Source of the DNA: an uncultured Eubacterium sp.
GTDB lineage: Bacteria > Bacillota > Clostridia > Lachnospirales > Lachnospiraceae
DNA: 7,250 bases
Reading direction: 5' to 3'
Assembly (NCBI GenBank): GCA_910579145.1
Contig: CAJTTQ010000040.1
Coordinates: forward strand, 17,033-24,282
Below are positions 1 to 6,614 of the stretch, in pieces. The notes beneath the pieces were generated by a model that saw nothing but the letters and a program-made list of their open reading frames with translations, ran no database searches and was not told the DNA's origin. Positions within the stretch are counted from its first letter, which is position 1, and every line of letters starts with the position of its first letter. A program made the position numbers and the translations under genes.

Positions 1-206
1 AATACAATCTTTATTCGAAAATCTATTTCCCGTGTATGGACACGAAAACATCCGAAAAAATGGTTGACCATTGACGTGTGATAACAGGAGGCCATGCGAC
101 CGGTCTGCTATACGGCAAGGTGAGAGTGGATAACTCTGCTTTTGATACCGAAGGTATTTTACCACATCCGCACGGGTGTGTCAACAATTATTTTCTATTT
201 CTTTGT
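1..206. other. Left-edge stretch without a confident gene
   Basis: No confident gene. On the plus strand one frame is open from the window edge to a TGA ending at 81 and could be the last 26 codons of a gene outside the window (basic tail ending WLTIDV). On the minus strand a frame beginning at 95 runs off the edge. Neither is recognisable. The bile salt hydrolase reads leftward into this stretch, so it should contain that gene's 3' end; the only structured candidate is the hairpin at 163-180. Confidence 0.4.
163..180. terminator. Weak candidate terminator hairpin
   Basis: CACATCC and GGGTGTG pair around a GCAC loop (seven pairs, one of them T-G on the plus strand). A T-rich stretch follows on the plus side from about 190, but no compact T-run directly abuts the stem on either strand. 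A smaller stem, ATACC/GGTAT around GAA, lies just left of it at about 147-159 and is followed by TTTT on the plus strand. These could end a plus-strand transcript coming from outside, or stop bile salt hydrolase transcription, but this is inference from shape only. Confidence 0.25.
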
Positions 207-1196
207 TTATTCTCGTTTTAACTCGTTCTGCTCGCAAAACTGCTCGCCTTTTACGAGCGGGAATCGTATCAACTTATCCCCTTTTAGGTTCTCCCTGTGC
301 ATATCAACGACCGTGATCTGGTGATTCTCATATGTGGTATAGTAGTACAGGCCTTTGCTCGCATTGCAGCAGGAAGTATAGATCGAAATCTCATACTTGC
401 CATCCCCCACTTCACAGCAGCCCCTCTGCTGTGTCACAGACCCCAGTATATGAAAGAACTGACTGACGCTTTCTTTCTCTCCGCTCCCGGAAACGGAATT
501 CATTTTTACAAATGACGCGCGGATAAATCTCGATCGGGATGACAAATCTCCCGGAAGGCCAATCCCTCCCATGCCCCGGCTGTAATGTTCGAGGGGAATT
601 CCCGGCGCAAACGTGTTGCGCGGCTCTTTGGCGGAGAGTCCCATATACGCGTCCAGGCCCGCCAGCTGGATGTCAAACGGCGGGTTGTTCGTCAATACGC
701 CGACCGGATTGTCGTAAATGTGAATACCGTCTTCCACCGACTCTACCGTGATCGACCCGCTCTGATCCGAGATGATCCAGTGCAGATCCGCCACGGGGAG
801 TTTGTCGCTAAACGGCGTATTCAATAAGTTTATTTTTTCCACCGACCGCCTCGCTTCTTCGAGTGTCTCGCACCGCCCTAAAATCCAGGGAATAAACTCA
901 AACTGGGCAATGTTATCCTTTCCCTCCACTCGTTCGCGGTAAACGGCGTGTCCCGGAAAATTCAGGCCGGCCATCGCCAGCCCCTTTTCATTTACCGCGT
1001 CATAGTACAATGGGTAATCCTGTACCACATATGCCATGCCGATCATCGCATAGTGAACCGGGACACTCTCTGTTTCCAAATAGTGAAACGGGAAATTCCC
1101 TGGTGTTATCGTCACTTCCTCTACATAAGAATGCTCGTAGTCCAATGTGCGCCCGAAATAGAAATCGTTCGTTTTATAAGTTACCGCTGTACACAT
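207..1196 (-). CDS. bsh: Bile salt hydrolase (choloylglycine hydrolase, Ntn-hydrolase family)
   Basis: This cytoplasmic enzyme cleaves the amide bond of glycine- or taurine-conjugated bile acids, the gateway step of gut bile acid conversion. The protein is 329 residues, the usual length. It begins Met-Cys-Thr, so removing Met exposes the nucleophile Cys2. Residues matching the known active site are Arg16, Asp19, Asn79 (in GLNFP), Asn170 (in VLTNNP) and Arg223 (in SRFIR). Asn79 favours a bile salt hydrolase over penicillin V acylase, which usually has Tyr there. Residues 206-208 are Ser-Arg-Gly, fitting the S-R-X selectivity loop reported for taurine-preferring enzymes; that preference is inferred. 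The start is at 1196: GGGAG lies 7 nt upstream, and the longer frame from 1268 would bury the catalytic Cys. The gene lies 122 bp behind the metal ATPase on the same strand, with no clear promoter of its own, so read-through is possible. Confidence 0.93.
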   Translation of the reverse strand: MCTAVTYKTNDFYFGRTLDYEHSYVEEVTITPGNFPFHYLETESVPVHYAMIGMAYVVQDYPLYYDAVNEKGLAMAGLNFPGHAVYRERVEGKDNIAQFEFIPWILGRCETLEEARRSVEKINLLNTPFSDKLPVADLHWIISDQSGSITVESVEDGIHIYDNPVGVLTNNPPFDIQLAGLDAYMGLSAKEPRNTFAPGIPLEHYSRGMGGIGLPGDLSSRSRFIRASFVKMNSVSGSGEKESVSQFFHILGSVTQQRGCCEVGDGKYEISIYTSCCNASKGLYYYTTYENHQITVVDMHRENLKGDKLIRFPLVKGEQFCEQNELKRE

Positions 1197-1203
1197 GATC
1201 ATT

Positions 1204-1208
1204 CTCCC
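1204..1208 (-). promoter_or_regulatory. Ribosome binding site that fixes the bile salt hydrolase start
   Basis: GGGAG, within AAGGGAGA, is 7 nt before the ATG at 1196. The in-frame ATG two codons earlier (1202) would be only 1 nt from it, and the longer frame from 1268 has no comparable site. This supports the start that places Cys at position 2. Confidence 0.8.
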
Positions 1209-1211
1209 TTC

Positions 1212-1239
1212 CACAGCGCCAGCTGCAAACGGCGCTCTG
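1212..1239 (-). promoter_or_regulatory. Stem-loop abutting the bile salt hydrolase ribosome binding site
   Basis: AGCGCC (1215-1220) and GGCGCT (1231-1236) are perfect complements, extended by two more pairs beyond one mismatch, around a 10-nt loop. In the mRNA this hairpin would end just upstream of the AAGGGAG site. There is no T-run after it, so it is not a standard terminator. It may be an mRNA-stabilising or processing element, or may affect translation; the role is unknown. Confidence 0.4.
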
Positions 1240-1318
1240 AGACAAGTTCTTACGATCAGTGTAACCAATTCCCCCCTCTGTCATTCAGAAGAAATACCAG
1301 GACAGGCTGCGGTCTCGT

Positions 1319-3337
1319 TTACAATTTCTTTACGAACAGACAGCGGATCGCATTCAAAACGGCAAGTACCATCACACCTACATCCGCAAAGATCGCCAGA
1401 TACATATTTGCAATACCAAACGCCCCCAGGATCAGGCAGGCAAATTTTACGCCCAATGCCATCGCTATATTCTGATACACGATCCGCAGGCATTTCCTGG
1501 AAATGAGGATCGCCTTGGAAATTTTCATCGGATCGTCGTCCATCAGCACAATGTCGGCCGCTTCAATAGCCGCATCCGAACCCATCGCTCCCATCGCGAT
1601 TCCGATATCCGCGCGGGACAGCACGGGGGCGTCATTGATGCCATCCCCCACAAAAGCCAGCTTTGCCCTGTCCGGCTTCGCGCGCAGCAGTTCCTCTACT
1701 TTTGACACTTTATCCGCCGGAAGCAGCTCGCTGTACACCTCATCCATACCGAGTGATGCCGCCACCTGGTCTGCGACCTTTTTCGCGTCTCCCGTCAGCA
1801 TCACCGTCTTTTCCACGCCTGCCTCCTTTAAGGCGGATATGGCAGCCTGCGCATTTGGTTTTATAATGTCGGAAATAACGATATGTCCGGCATACTTCCC
1901 ATCAACCGCTATATGAATGATCGTTCCGGTATGATGGCAGTCCTTATATGGGATATTCAAATGATTCATCAGCTTATCGTTTCCAGCCGCCACCCCTATG
2001 CCGTCGACTTTTGCTATCACGCCATTTCCGCTTATTTCCTGAACATCACTGACACGGGTGCGGTCTGGCTCTCTCCCATAGGCGCGCTGCAGGCTCTTAC
2101 TGATCGGATGGGAAGACGCGCTTTCAGCCAGCGCCGCATATTCAATCAGTTTTTCATCCCCCATCTCACTGTGGTGGATGCCATTTACTTCAAACACGCC
2201 CTGCGTCAGCGTTCCGGTTTTATCAAATACGAGATACCTGGTCTTTGATAGGATTTCCAGATAATTCGAGCCCTTTACCAAAACGCCTTCCTGGCTCGCC
2301 CCGCCGATCCCGGCAAAGAAACTCAGCGGTATACTGATCACGAGTGCACACGGACAGCTGATCACGAGAAAGGTCAGCGCGCGGTAGATCCAGACACCCA
2401 GGTCGGCCGGAACGTCCATAAACAGCAGGCGGATGACCGGCGGCAGCACCGCCAGCGCCAGCGCGCTATAACATACGGCAGGGGTATAAATTTTCGCGAA
2501 CTTCGAAATAAAGTCTTCGGATTTCGACTTCCGGGAGCTGGCATTCTCCACCAGATCCAGTATTTTCGACACTGTGGACTCTCCGAATTCCTTTTCCGTC
2601 CTGATCTTTAGCAATCCCGTCATATTGATACATCCGCTGATGACCTCGTCTCCGGCTTTTGCCTCCCTGGGCAGGCTCTCACCGGTGAGGGCGCTCGTAT
2701 CCAGACTGGTCGCCCCCTCCACGATCGTTCCGTCGATCGGTACTTTTTCTCCCGGCCGGACAACGATGACGCTGCCGATCCCGACTTCGTCCGGATCAAC
2801 CTGTTCGAGTTTTCCATCCCGTTCCACATTCGCATGATCGGGCCGTATGTCCATCAGGGCGCTGATATTCCGGCGGCTTTTTCCCACGGCGTATCCCTGG
2901 AACCACTCGCCGATCTGATAAAACAGCATGACCGCAATGGCCTCCAAATATTCCCCGTTTTCGTATATCGCCAGCGCCATAGCGCCGATTGTAGCTACCG
3001 CCATCAGGAAATTTTCGTCAAAAACCTGTTTGTTCCAAATGCCTCTCACGGCCTTCCTCAAAATGTCATAGCCGATGATGAGATAATCGATGAGGTAAAG
3101 GGCAAGCCGCACGACACGCCCCGCCGAGGAAAACAGGTATCCATCCAGCCGTGAAAATCGCTGCGCCGGCACACATTGGAGCGCCAAAAGCAGCGCGGCA
3201 GAGATCAGAATGCGGACGAGCATTGTTTTTTGTTTTTTCGTCATCCTTTCATTTTCGCTTCTTCCTACGATAAATCGGAAGACGGCTGCTACCACGATGA
3301 CGGCAGTGAGCAGCACATTGATGATCAATTCCTGCAT
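1319..3337 (-). CDS. cadA: Heavy-metal exporting P-type ATPase (P1B-2, Zn/Cd/Pb type)
   Basis: This is a membrane pump that uses ATP to export divalent soft metals. The 672 residues show actuator TGES at 218-221, the membrane metal motif CPC at 328-330, the phosphorylation site DKTGTLT with Asp372, the nucleotide-domain His-Pro pair at 410-411, TGD at 515-517 and GDGIND at 564-569. Lys631 in the seventh and Asp652 in the eighth membrane helix match the P1B-2 signature of ZntA-like pumps and argue against copper pumps. The usual N-terminal HMA domain is absent: the first hydrophobic helix begins within the first few residues. That domain is instead encoded by the gene 36 bp upstream. AAAGGAG sits 6 nt before the ATG at 3337, supporting this start. 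The metal specificity is inferred from residues; zinc, cadmium and lead cannot be separated from sequence. Confidence 0.95.
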   Translation of the reverse strand: MQELIINVLLTAVIVVAAVFRFIVGRSENERMTKKQKTMLVRILISAALLLALQCVPAQRFSRLDGYLFSSAGRVVRLALYLIDYLIIGYDILRKAVRGIWNKQVFDENFLMAVATIGAMALAIYENGEYLEAIAVMLFYQIGEWFQGYAVGKSRRNISALMDIRPDHANVERDGKLEQVDPDEVGIGSVIVVRPGEKVPIDGTIVEGATSLDTSALTGESLPREAKAGDEVISGCINMTGLLKIRTEKEFGESTVSKILDLVENASSRKSKSEDFISKFAKIYTPAVCYSALALAVLPPVIRLLFMDVPADLGVWIYRALTFLVISCPCALVISIPLSFFAGIGGASQEGVLVKGSNYLEILSKTRYLVFDKTGTLTQGVFEVNGIHHSEMGDEKLIEYAALAESASSHPISKSLQRAYGREPDRTRVSDVQEISGNGVIAKVDGIGVAAGNDKLMNHLNIPYKDCHHTGTIIHIAVDGKYAGHIVISDIIKPNAQAAISALKEAGVEKTVMLTGDAKKVADQVAASLGMDEVYSELLPADKVSKVEELLRAKPDRAKLAFVGDGINDAPVLSRADIGIAMGAMGSDAAIEAADIVLMDDDPMKISKAILISRKCLRIVYQNIAMALGVKFACLILGAFGIANMYLAIFADVGVMVLAVLNAIRCLFVKKL

Positions 3338-3373
3338 CGTCGTCTCCTTTCCATACGATAAGCCGTTTCCGGA

Positions 3374-3592
3374 TCAGAGAAAGATTTCACAATCCGGCTC
3401 TACTTTCCGGCACGCCTTCTGCACATCCTCCATCACCGTTTTTGTCTCCTGCCCTTCCTCAAACTCAACGATCATTTTCTGTGTCATAAAATTTACTACA
3501 ACCTCTTTTACGCCGGAAATGTTACGAGCGGCGTCTTCCATCTTATTTGCGCAGTTCGCACAATCTACTTCAATCTTGTAAGTCTTTTTCAT
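3374..3592 (-). CDS. Small stand-alone heavy-metal-associated (HMA) domain protein
   Basis: The 72-residue protein has the ferredoxin-like HMA fold pattern, with metal ligands Cys11 and Cys14 in VDCANCANK and the helix-strand region ISGVKEVVVNF. It is a soluble cytoplasmic metal carrier. The Asp directly before the first Cys is also seen in Zn/Cd-type HMA domains such as that of ZntA. Because the ATPase immediately downstream lacks this domain, the protein probably serves as its detached metal-binding or docking domain. GGAGG is about 10 nt before the ATG. It is the first gene after the promoter at 3658-3686, so the order is HMA protein, then pump. Other roles, such as a free metal buffer, remain possible. 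Confidence 0.9.
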   Translation of the reverse strand: MKKTYKIEVDCANCANKMEDAARNISGVKEVVVNFMTQKMIVEFEEGQETKTVMEDVQKACRKVEPDCEIFL

Positions 3593-3620
3593 AATCGTTC
3601 ATCCTCCAATTTTTTTAATT

Positions 3621-3644
3621 TTAAACAATTAAGCACTTGTTTAA
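3621..3644. promoter_or_regulatory. Palindromic operator candidate (TTAAACAA-8-TTGTTTAA)
   Basis: This is a perfect 8-bp inverted repeat with an 8-bp spacer. The dyad size suits ArsR/SmtB dimers, which bind imperfect AT-rich palindromes. It overlaps the -35 box of the regulator promoter (3637-3642) and lies about 7 to 30 bp downstream of the predicted start of the exporter transcript, so one bound dimer could repress both directions. Binding is inferred from position and shape; the sequence is not a textbook SmtB/CzrA box. Confidence 0.6.
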
Positions 3645-3665
3645 TCATTGTGGTTATAGTATAAT
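3637..3665 (+). promoter_or_regulatory. Sigma-A type promoter of the regulator gene
   Basis: TTGTTT (3637-3642), a 17-bp spacer and a perfect TATAAT (3660-3665). The predicted start is near 3672, giving a leader of about 93 nt before the ATG at 3765. The -35 box lies inside the palindrome, pointing to autoregulation. Confidence 0.7.
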
Positions 3666-3686
3666 GCAGAAAGAACTACGAGTCAA
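3658..3686 (-). promoter_or_regulatory. Sigma-A type promoter of the HMA-ATPase operon
   Basis: On the minus strand TTGACT (3686-3681), a 17-bp spacer and TATACT (3663-3658), each 5 of 6 to consensus. The predicted start is near 3651, about 60 nt before the HMA gene. Its -10 box overlaps the -10 box of the opposing regulator promoter, so the two cannot be occupied by polymerase at once. Confidence 0.7.
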
Positions 3687-3703
3687 TGCCCTGAGAGCAT
3701 TAT
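3661..3703. repeat. Inverted repeat ATAATGC / GCATTAT flanking the exporter -35 box
   Basis: ATAATGC (3661-3667) and GCATTAT (3697-3703) are perfect 7-bp complements separated by 29 bp. The pair brackets the minus-strand -35 box. It could be a second binding site, for example for the AraC-type half of the regulator, or chance in AT-rich DNA. Confidence 0.3.
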
Positions 3704-3764
3704 TTACTAAAAAGGCGAAATATATTTCTAAACGGGCGATTAAGGAACGAAATGGAGAATGACG

Positions 3765-4505
3765 ATGAATCATATGGAATTACCTCATTATCACGGGGAA
3801 GACCGTAAAATCGGTTTTATACAGGAACAATTAGATCATGTGGATGATTTTCAGATGGTGGCGGATGTTTTTAAACAGCTCTGCGATACGACCAGGGTCC
3901 GCATTTTTTGGCTTTTGTGCCACTGCGAGGAATGCGTCCTGAACATTTCCGCCATGCTGGAGATGTCGAGCCCTGCTGTTTCGCACCATTTGAGGCCGCT
4001 GAAAAACAGCGGACTGATCGTCAGCCGCCGGGAAGGGAAAGAAGTCTATTACCGCGCTGCGGATACGGAAGAATGCCGCCTCCTGCATCAGATGATCGAG
4101 CAGGTGATGGAAATCACCTGCCTGAATATGGAAAAAAGGCCGGCACAAGATCCTTCCGGCCTCGAAACAGACTATTCGTCGGAACAGATTGAAATCGTGC
4201 GCGCGATCCATGAGCAGCTCACGCACAATATCGGGCAGCGGATCACCATTGAATCTCTGTCCAAACAATACCATATGAACCCCACCACACTGAAAGAAGT
4301 GTTCAAGTCCGTTTACGGGACTTCACTCGCCGCCCACATCAAGGAACACCGCATGGAACTGGCCGCACAGCTTCTGCGGGAAACGGACCTTACGATAGCA
4401 CAGATCGGGCAGCGGATCGGTTATAAGAGCCAGAGCAGGTTTTCGTCGGCATTTAAGGCGTATTATGAGGTTCTGCCGACGGAGTACCGCAAAGGGAGGG
4501 GCTAG
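3765..4505 (+). CDS. ArsR/SmtB-AraC fusion transcriptional regulator
   Basis: The 246-residue protein is two DNA-binding regulators in one chain. Residues about 30-120 form an ArsR/SmtB winged helix: DTTRVRI at 41-47, then the recognition helix region SSPAVSHHLRPLKNSGLI (68-85) and the wing REGKEVYYR. Residues about 140-246 are a complete AraC/XylS domain with two helix-turn-helix units (about 161-181 and 208-230) and the conserved ending around TEYRK. Cys40, Cys52, Cys54 and Cys57 (CHCEEC) lie where CadC-type repressors bind soft metals; the short N-terminus is His-rich. Metal sensing is inferred. The family's alpha-5 zinc ligand pattern is not clearly kept. It is divergent from the exporter operon and is its likely regulator. 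Start chosen at 3765 because GGAG is 7 nt upstream; the ATG at 3759 is only 1 nt from that site. Confidence 0.92.
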   Translation: MNHMELPHYHGEDRKIGFIQEQLDHVDDFQMVADVFKQLCDTTRVRIFWLLCHCEECVLNISAMLEMSSPAVSHHLRPLKNSGLIVSRREGKEVYYRAADTEECRLLHQMIEQVMEITCLNMEKRPAQDPSGLETDYSSEQIEIVRAIHEQLTHNIGQRITIESLSKQYHMNPTTLKEVFKSVYGTSLAAHIKEHRMELAAQLLRETDLTIAQIGQRIGYKSQSRFSSAFKAYYEVLPTEYRKGRG

Positions 4506-4957
4506 CGTATGCGTGAAAATCCGACGGGTTAGGCAATGACCATTATACAGATTATCCATTTCCATTGAAGCCCGAAACGTAAGTATCTGCATCTTGTCAA
4601 AACCAGAGAATTCACTTATTTTACGTTTGATCCGGTTTACTTCTTCAGGTTCCCCCTTATCCACATTACATCTAACAAAGTCATTTTCATACCTGCAAGA
4701 ACCACCGTTACTCAACTCATATATGTGTCATTGTTTCCTTCAACATACAACCATATCACTAAACTCAAGACGACACAATAAACTTTGAAGTATCTGTTTG
4801 AGAATTTTACCTTATCTCTATTTTCTACTTCTGCAAAATCACAACCTAAATACTCAAATAGCGGTGCTCTAAGTGATATTATCGTTGGAAAACCTTTTTG
4901 AAGTTTTCTTTTTACTATATTCCACAAATCTTTAAATTTCTGACGGCCCCACTCCGT
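4506..4957. other. Gene-poor stretch with remnant-like open frames
   Basis: No intact gene is recognised in these 452 bp, which are more AT-rich than the metal locus. On the minus strand, one frame without a proper start is open from just after the lipoprotein stop down to a TGA at 4712. A second, frame-shifted one begins near 4715, reads about 70 coding-like residues (including DKGEPEEVNRIKRKISEFSG) and then runs into the antisense of the regulator gene with no stop of its own. They may be debris of a disrupted gene; I could not assign a family. No clear terminator follows the regulator stop. Confidence 0.4.
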
Positions 4958-5947
4958 TTATAAAGAATAGGTCACAAGCTTATATTCCCTGGAATTTTCA
5001 CCCGAGAGCAGATATGTCACAAAAAACTCTCCATTTTGAATCCGCAATCCGCTTATCATCACCTCAGACGAACCTTTTAAAGCATTGACCGACATCTCAC
5101 TTCCGTTCACGATCTCAGTCAGCCTGTTCGTGTCTTCGTCCAACAGGAAGATACCATTTTCCATACAAGCATACACATTTTCTTCTTCATCCTGACAAAA
5201 TGCCACTCCCTGATTTGTTAATTCCGCGGAATACTCATGTCCTTTTTCGCCTGTTTCCAAATCCCACTCGGTAATCGAACCGCCGCTCTGGCTCACAGCA
5301 AACATTCGGCTGCCCGCTACGTCCATCGCCGCATAACCGCTTCCTAGTTCCTTTTCAACCGTACCATCGTTTATGTTGCGCACACTAATACTTCCGTCCG
5401 CATACATTCCACAGAGTTTTCCGTCTCCAAGTAAACGATACTGATAAAGCATATTATCACCGTTATACAGTGCATCATTGTGTTTGACAGCCTCATTTTT
5501 TGCGAACTCATATAGGGCAAAGGAATCCTTAGTTTTTCCACTACTTGTAAGATCCGTCCACAAACCATACATTTGCCCGGATGGAGCTTTGTCAATCGTT
5601 GACAGAGATACAATCTGTTCTTTTTCCAGAATTTTATTTAACTCATCCATATCTCCTTTTTCCCATTGTCCGTCTTTGTAAAGATATTCCTCGTATGCAG
5701 CGTGCTGATCCGTATAATTTTTTGTGTCAAACAAGTACGCCAACGGGTTTCCGTTTGCGTCATATGTACTGTAGAATACCTGTCCATCTGGATATGATAC
5801 AGTTTGTTCCTTGTATTGGGGTTGAGAACTTTCATCTTGCACCGTTGTTGGTGCCACCGTCGGTTCTGAAGGTTTTGAGTTGGATGTACAGCCTATAAGC
5901 CCAAACAGCATCACCATTACTATCATCGTAAATCCTATTCGTTTCAT
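4958..5947 (-). CDS. Lipoprotein with beta-propeller-like repeats, possibly a truncated solute-binding protein
   Basis: The 329-residue protein has a lipoprotein signal: a short basic start, a hydrophobic core and lipobox LIGC with Cys20 as the lipidated residue. A Ser/Thr/Pro-rich linker (21-46) follows. It should be anchored outside the membrane. Residues about 160-320 contain repeating strand units such as GSISVRNINDG, GSITEWDLETG and NGIFLLDEDTN, suggesting a beta-propeller. As I remember them, large clostridial lipoproteins with such an N-terminal region continue into an extracellular solute-binding domain at a segment like VYSLKEN. This protein stops at VTYSL, exactly there. In the adjacent frame the next residues read KRSGAVRNL before a stop, loosely like the expected continuation. 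So it may be a frameshifted, truncated binding protein. AAGGAG is 9 nt before the ATG. It lies 46 bp downstream of the response regulator and is probably co-transcribed. Confidence 0.75.
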   Translation of the reverse strand: MKRIGFTMIVMVMLFGLIGCTSNSKPSEPTVAPTTVQDESSQPQYKEQTVSYPDGQVFYSTYDANGNPLAYLFDTKNYTDQHAAYEEYLYKDGQWEKGDMDELNKILEKEQIVSLSTIDKAPSGQMYGLWTDLTSSGKTKDSFALYEFAKNEAVKHNDALYNGDNMLYQYRLLGDGKLCGMYADGSISVRNINDGTVEKELGSGYAAMDVAGSRMFAVSQSGGSITEWDLETGEKGHEYSAELTNQGVAFCQDEEENVYACMENGIFLLDEDTNRLTEIVNGSEMSVNALKGSSEVMISGLRIQNGEFFVTYLLSGENSREYKLVTYSL

Positions 5948-5993
5948 TTCTAATCTCTCCTTGTATCATGTATTTAGGTTGTTCAAGGGATAC

Positions 5994-6614
5994 CTATAAA
6001 CCCTTAGCACCAATAAATGTTTCATAAGCTCTTTGCACTTTAAAACGCTTTCGAACTGATATAGGTATTTTTCGCTTTAAAATACAAACCATACTATCAT
6101 CAATACCTTCTACATATTGCAAATTGACAAGATACGATCGATGTGCCCGGATAAAACCGACATCTGCCAATTTACTCTCTAATTCTTTCAATGAGGCCCT
6201 AAGGACCTTTTCCGTGCCATCAATTAAAAATAATCTGCAGTATACCTGCTCGGTATGTATATATGCAATTTCCCGACTATCAATATCATCCCGTAAAATA
6301 ACAAAATTGCCCACCATTTCTAGAGCGGAAATAAGCATCACTGGCAAATCCCGTTGCATATACTCTTTTTTAACAAACCCGAGTACATTAAGTCCGAACG
6401 CTTCCCTCATCATCTCATCATGACTGGTAACATATATTATGATAACATCACGTTTCAATCTCTGTAACCGATTTTTTACCTCAATCCCTCCCATTTCCGG
6501 CATCTCAATATCTAAAATCAGAATTTCCAAATGCTTTGGAAAATTCATTAACTCCATTCCATTTTGAAATTCTATTATCTCACAGTTCACATTGTTCCAT
6601 TTCTCAAACCGCAT
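5994..6614 (-). CDS. LytTR-family response regulator, receiver domain missing its N-terminus
   Basis: This is a DNA-binding response regulator of the AgrA/LytR class. Residues about 1-100 are a receiver fold with phospho-acceptor Asp35 in LILDIEMP, switch Thr63/Ser64 in YVTSHDE and Lys82 or Lys83. Residues about 110-203 are a LytTR domain with FIRAHRSYLVNL at 154-165. The 206 residues compare with about 235-245 usual: the first strand with its acidic pair is absent. Reading upstream in frame gives FVILYRQERLSAQRM, where the second part looks like helix 1 but YRQE stands where a CDDE-like motif belongs. No ATG or GTG lies there before a TGA. The ATG at 6614 has no good ribosome binding site. 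The gene may be decaying or start unconventionally. No sensor kinase is in the window. The lipoprotein gene follows 46 bp downstream. Confidence 0.8.
   Translation of the reverse strand: MRFEKWNNVNCEIIEFQNGMELMNFPKHLEILILDIEMPEMGGIEVKNRLQRLKRDVIIIYVTSHDEMMREAFGLNVLGFVKKEYMQRDLPVMLISALEMVGNFVILRDDIDSREIAYIHTEQVYCRLFLIDGTEKVLRASLKELESKLADVGFIRAHRSYLVNLQYVEGIDDSMVCILKRKIPISVRKRFKVQRAYETFIGAKGL

Noticed and set aside
147..159. Small ATACC-GAA-GGTAT hairpin followed by TTTT as a firm plus-strand terminator
   Set aside because: The stem is only five pairs and no upstream plus-strand gene is certain, so it is mentioned only alongside the left-edge hairpin.
207..1268. Longer bile salt hydrolase frame starting at 1268
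   Set aside because: It would add 24 residues before the catalytic Cys, which must become N-terminal, and it has no good ribosome binding site. The start at 1196 has one.
948..1475. Plus-strand 175-codon open frame across the bile salt hydrolase start
   Set aside because: It is antisense to two well-supported genes and has no recognisable domain or ribosome binding site.
3759..3764. Regulator start at 3759
   Set aside because: Only 1 nt from the GGAG site; the ATG at 3765 has the proper 7-nt spacing.
3593..3764. MerR-type promoter with a stretched spacer
   Set aside because: Both promoters have ordinary 17-bp spacers, and the regulator is an ArsR-AraC fusion, not MerR.
3831..4274. Minus-strand 147-codon open frame inside the regulator gene
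   Set aside because: Antisense shadow of a gene with two clear domains.
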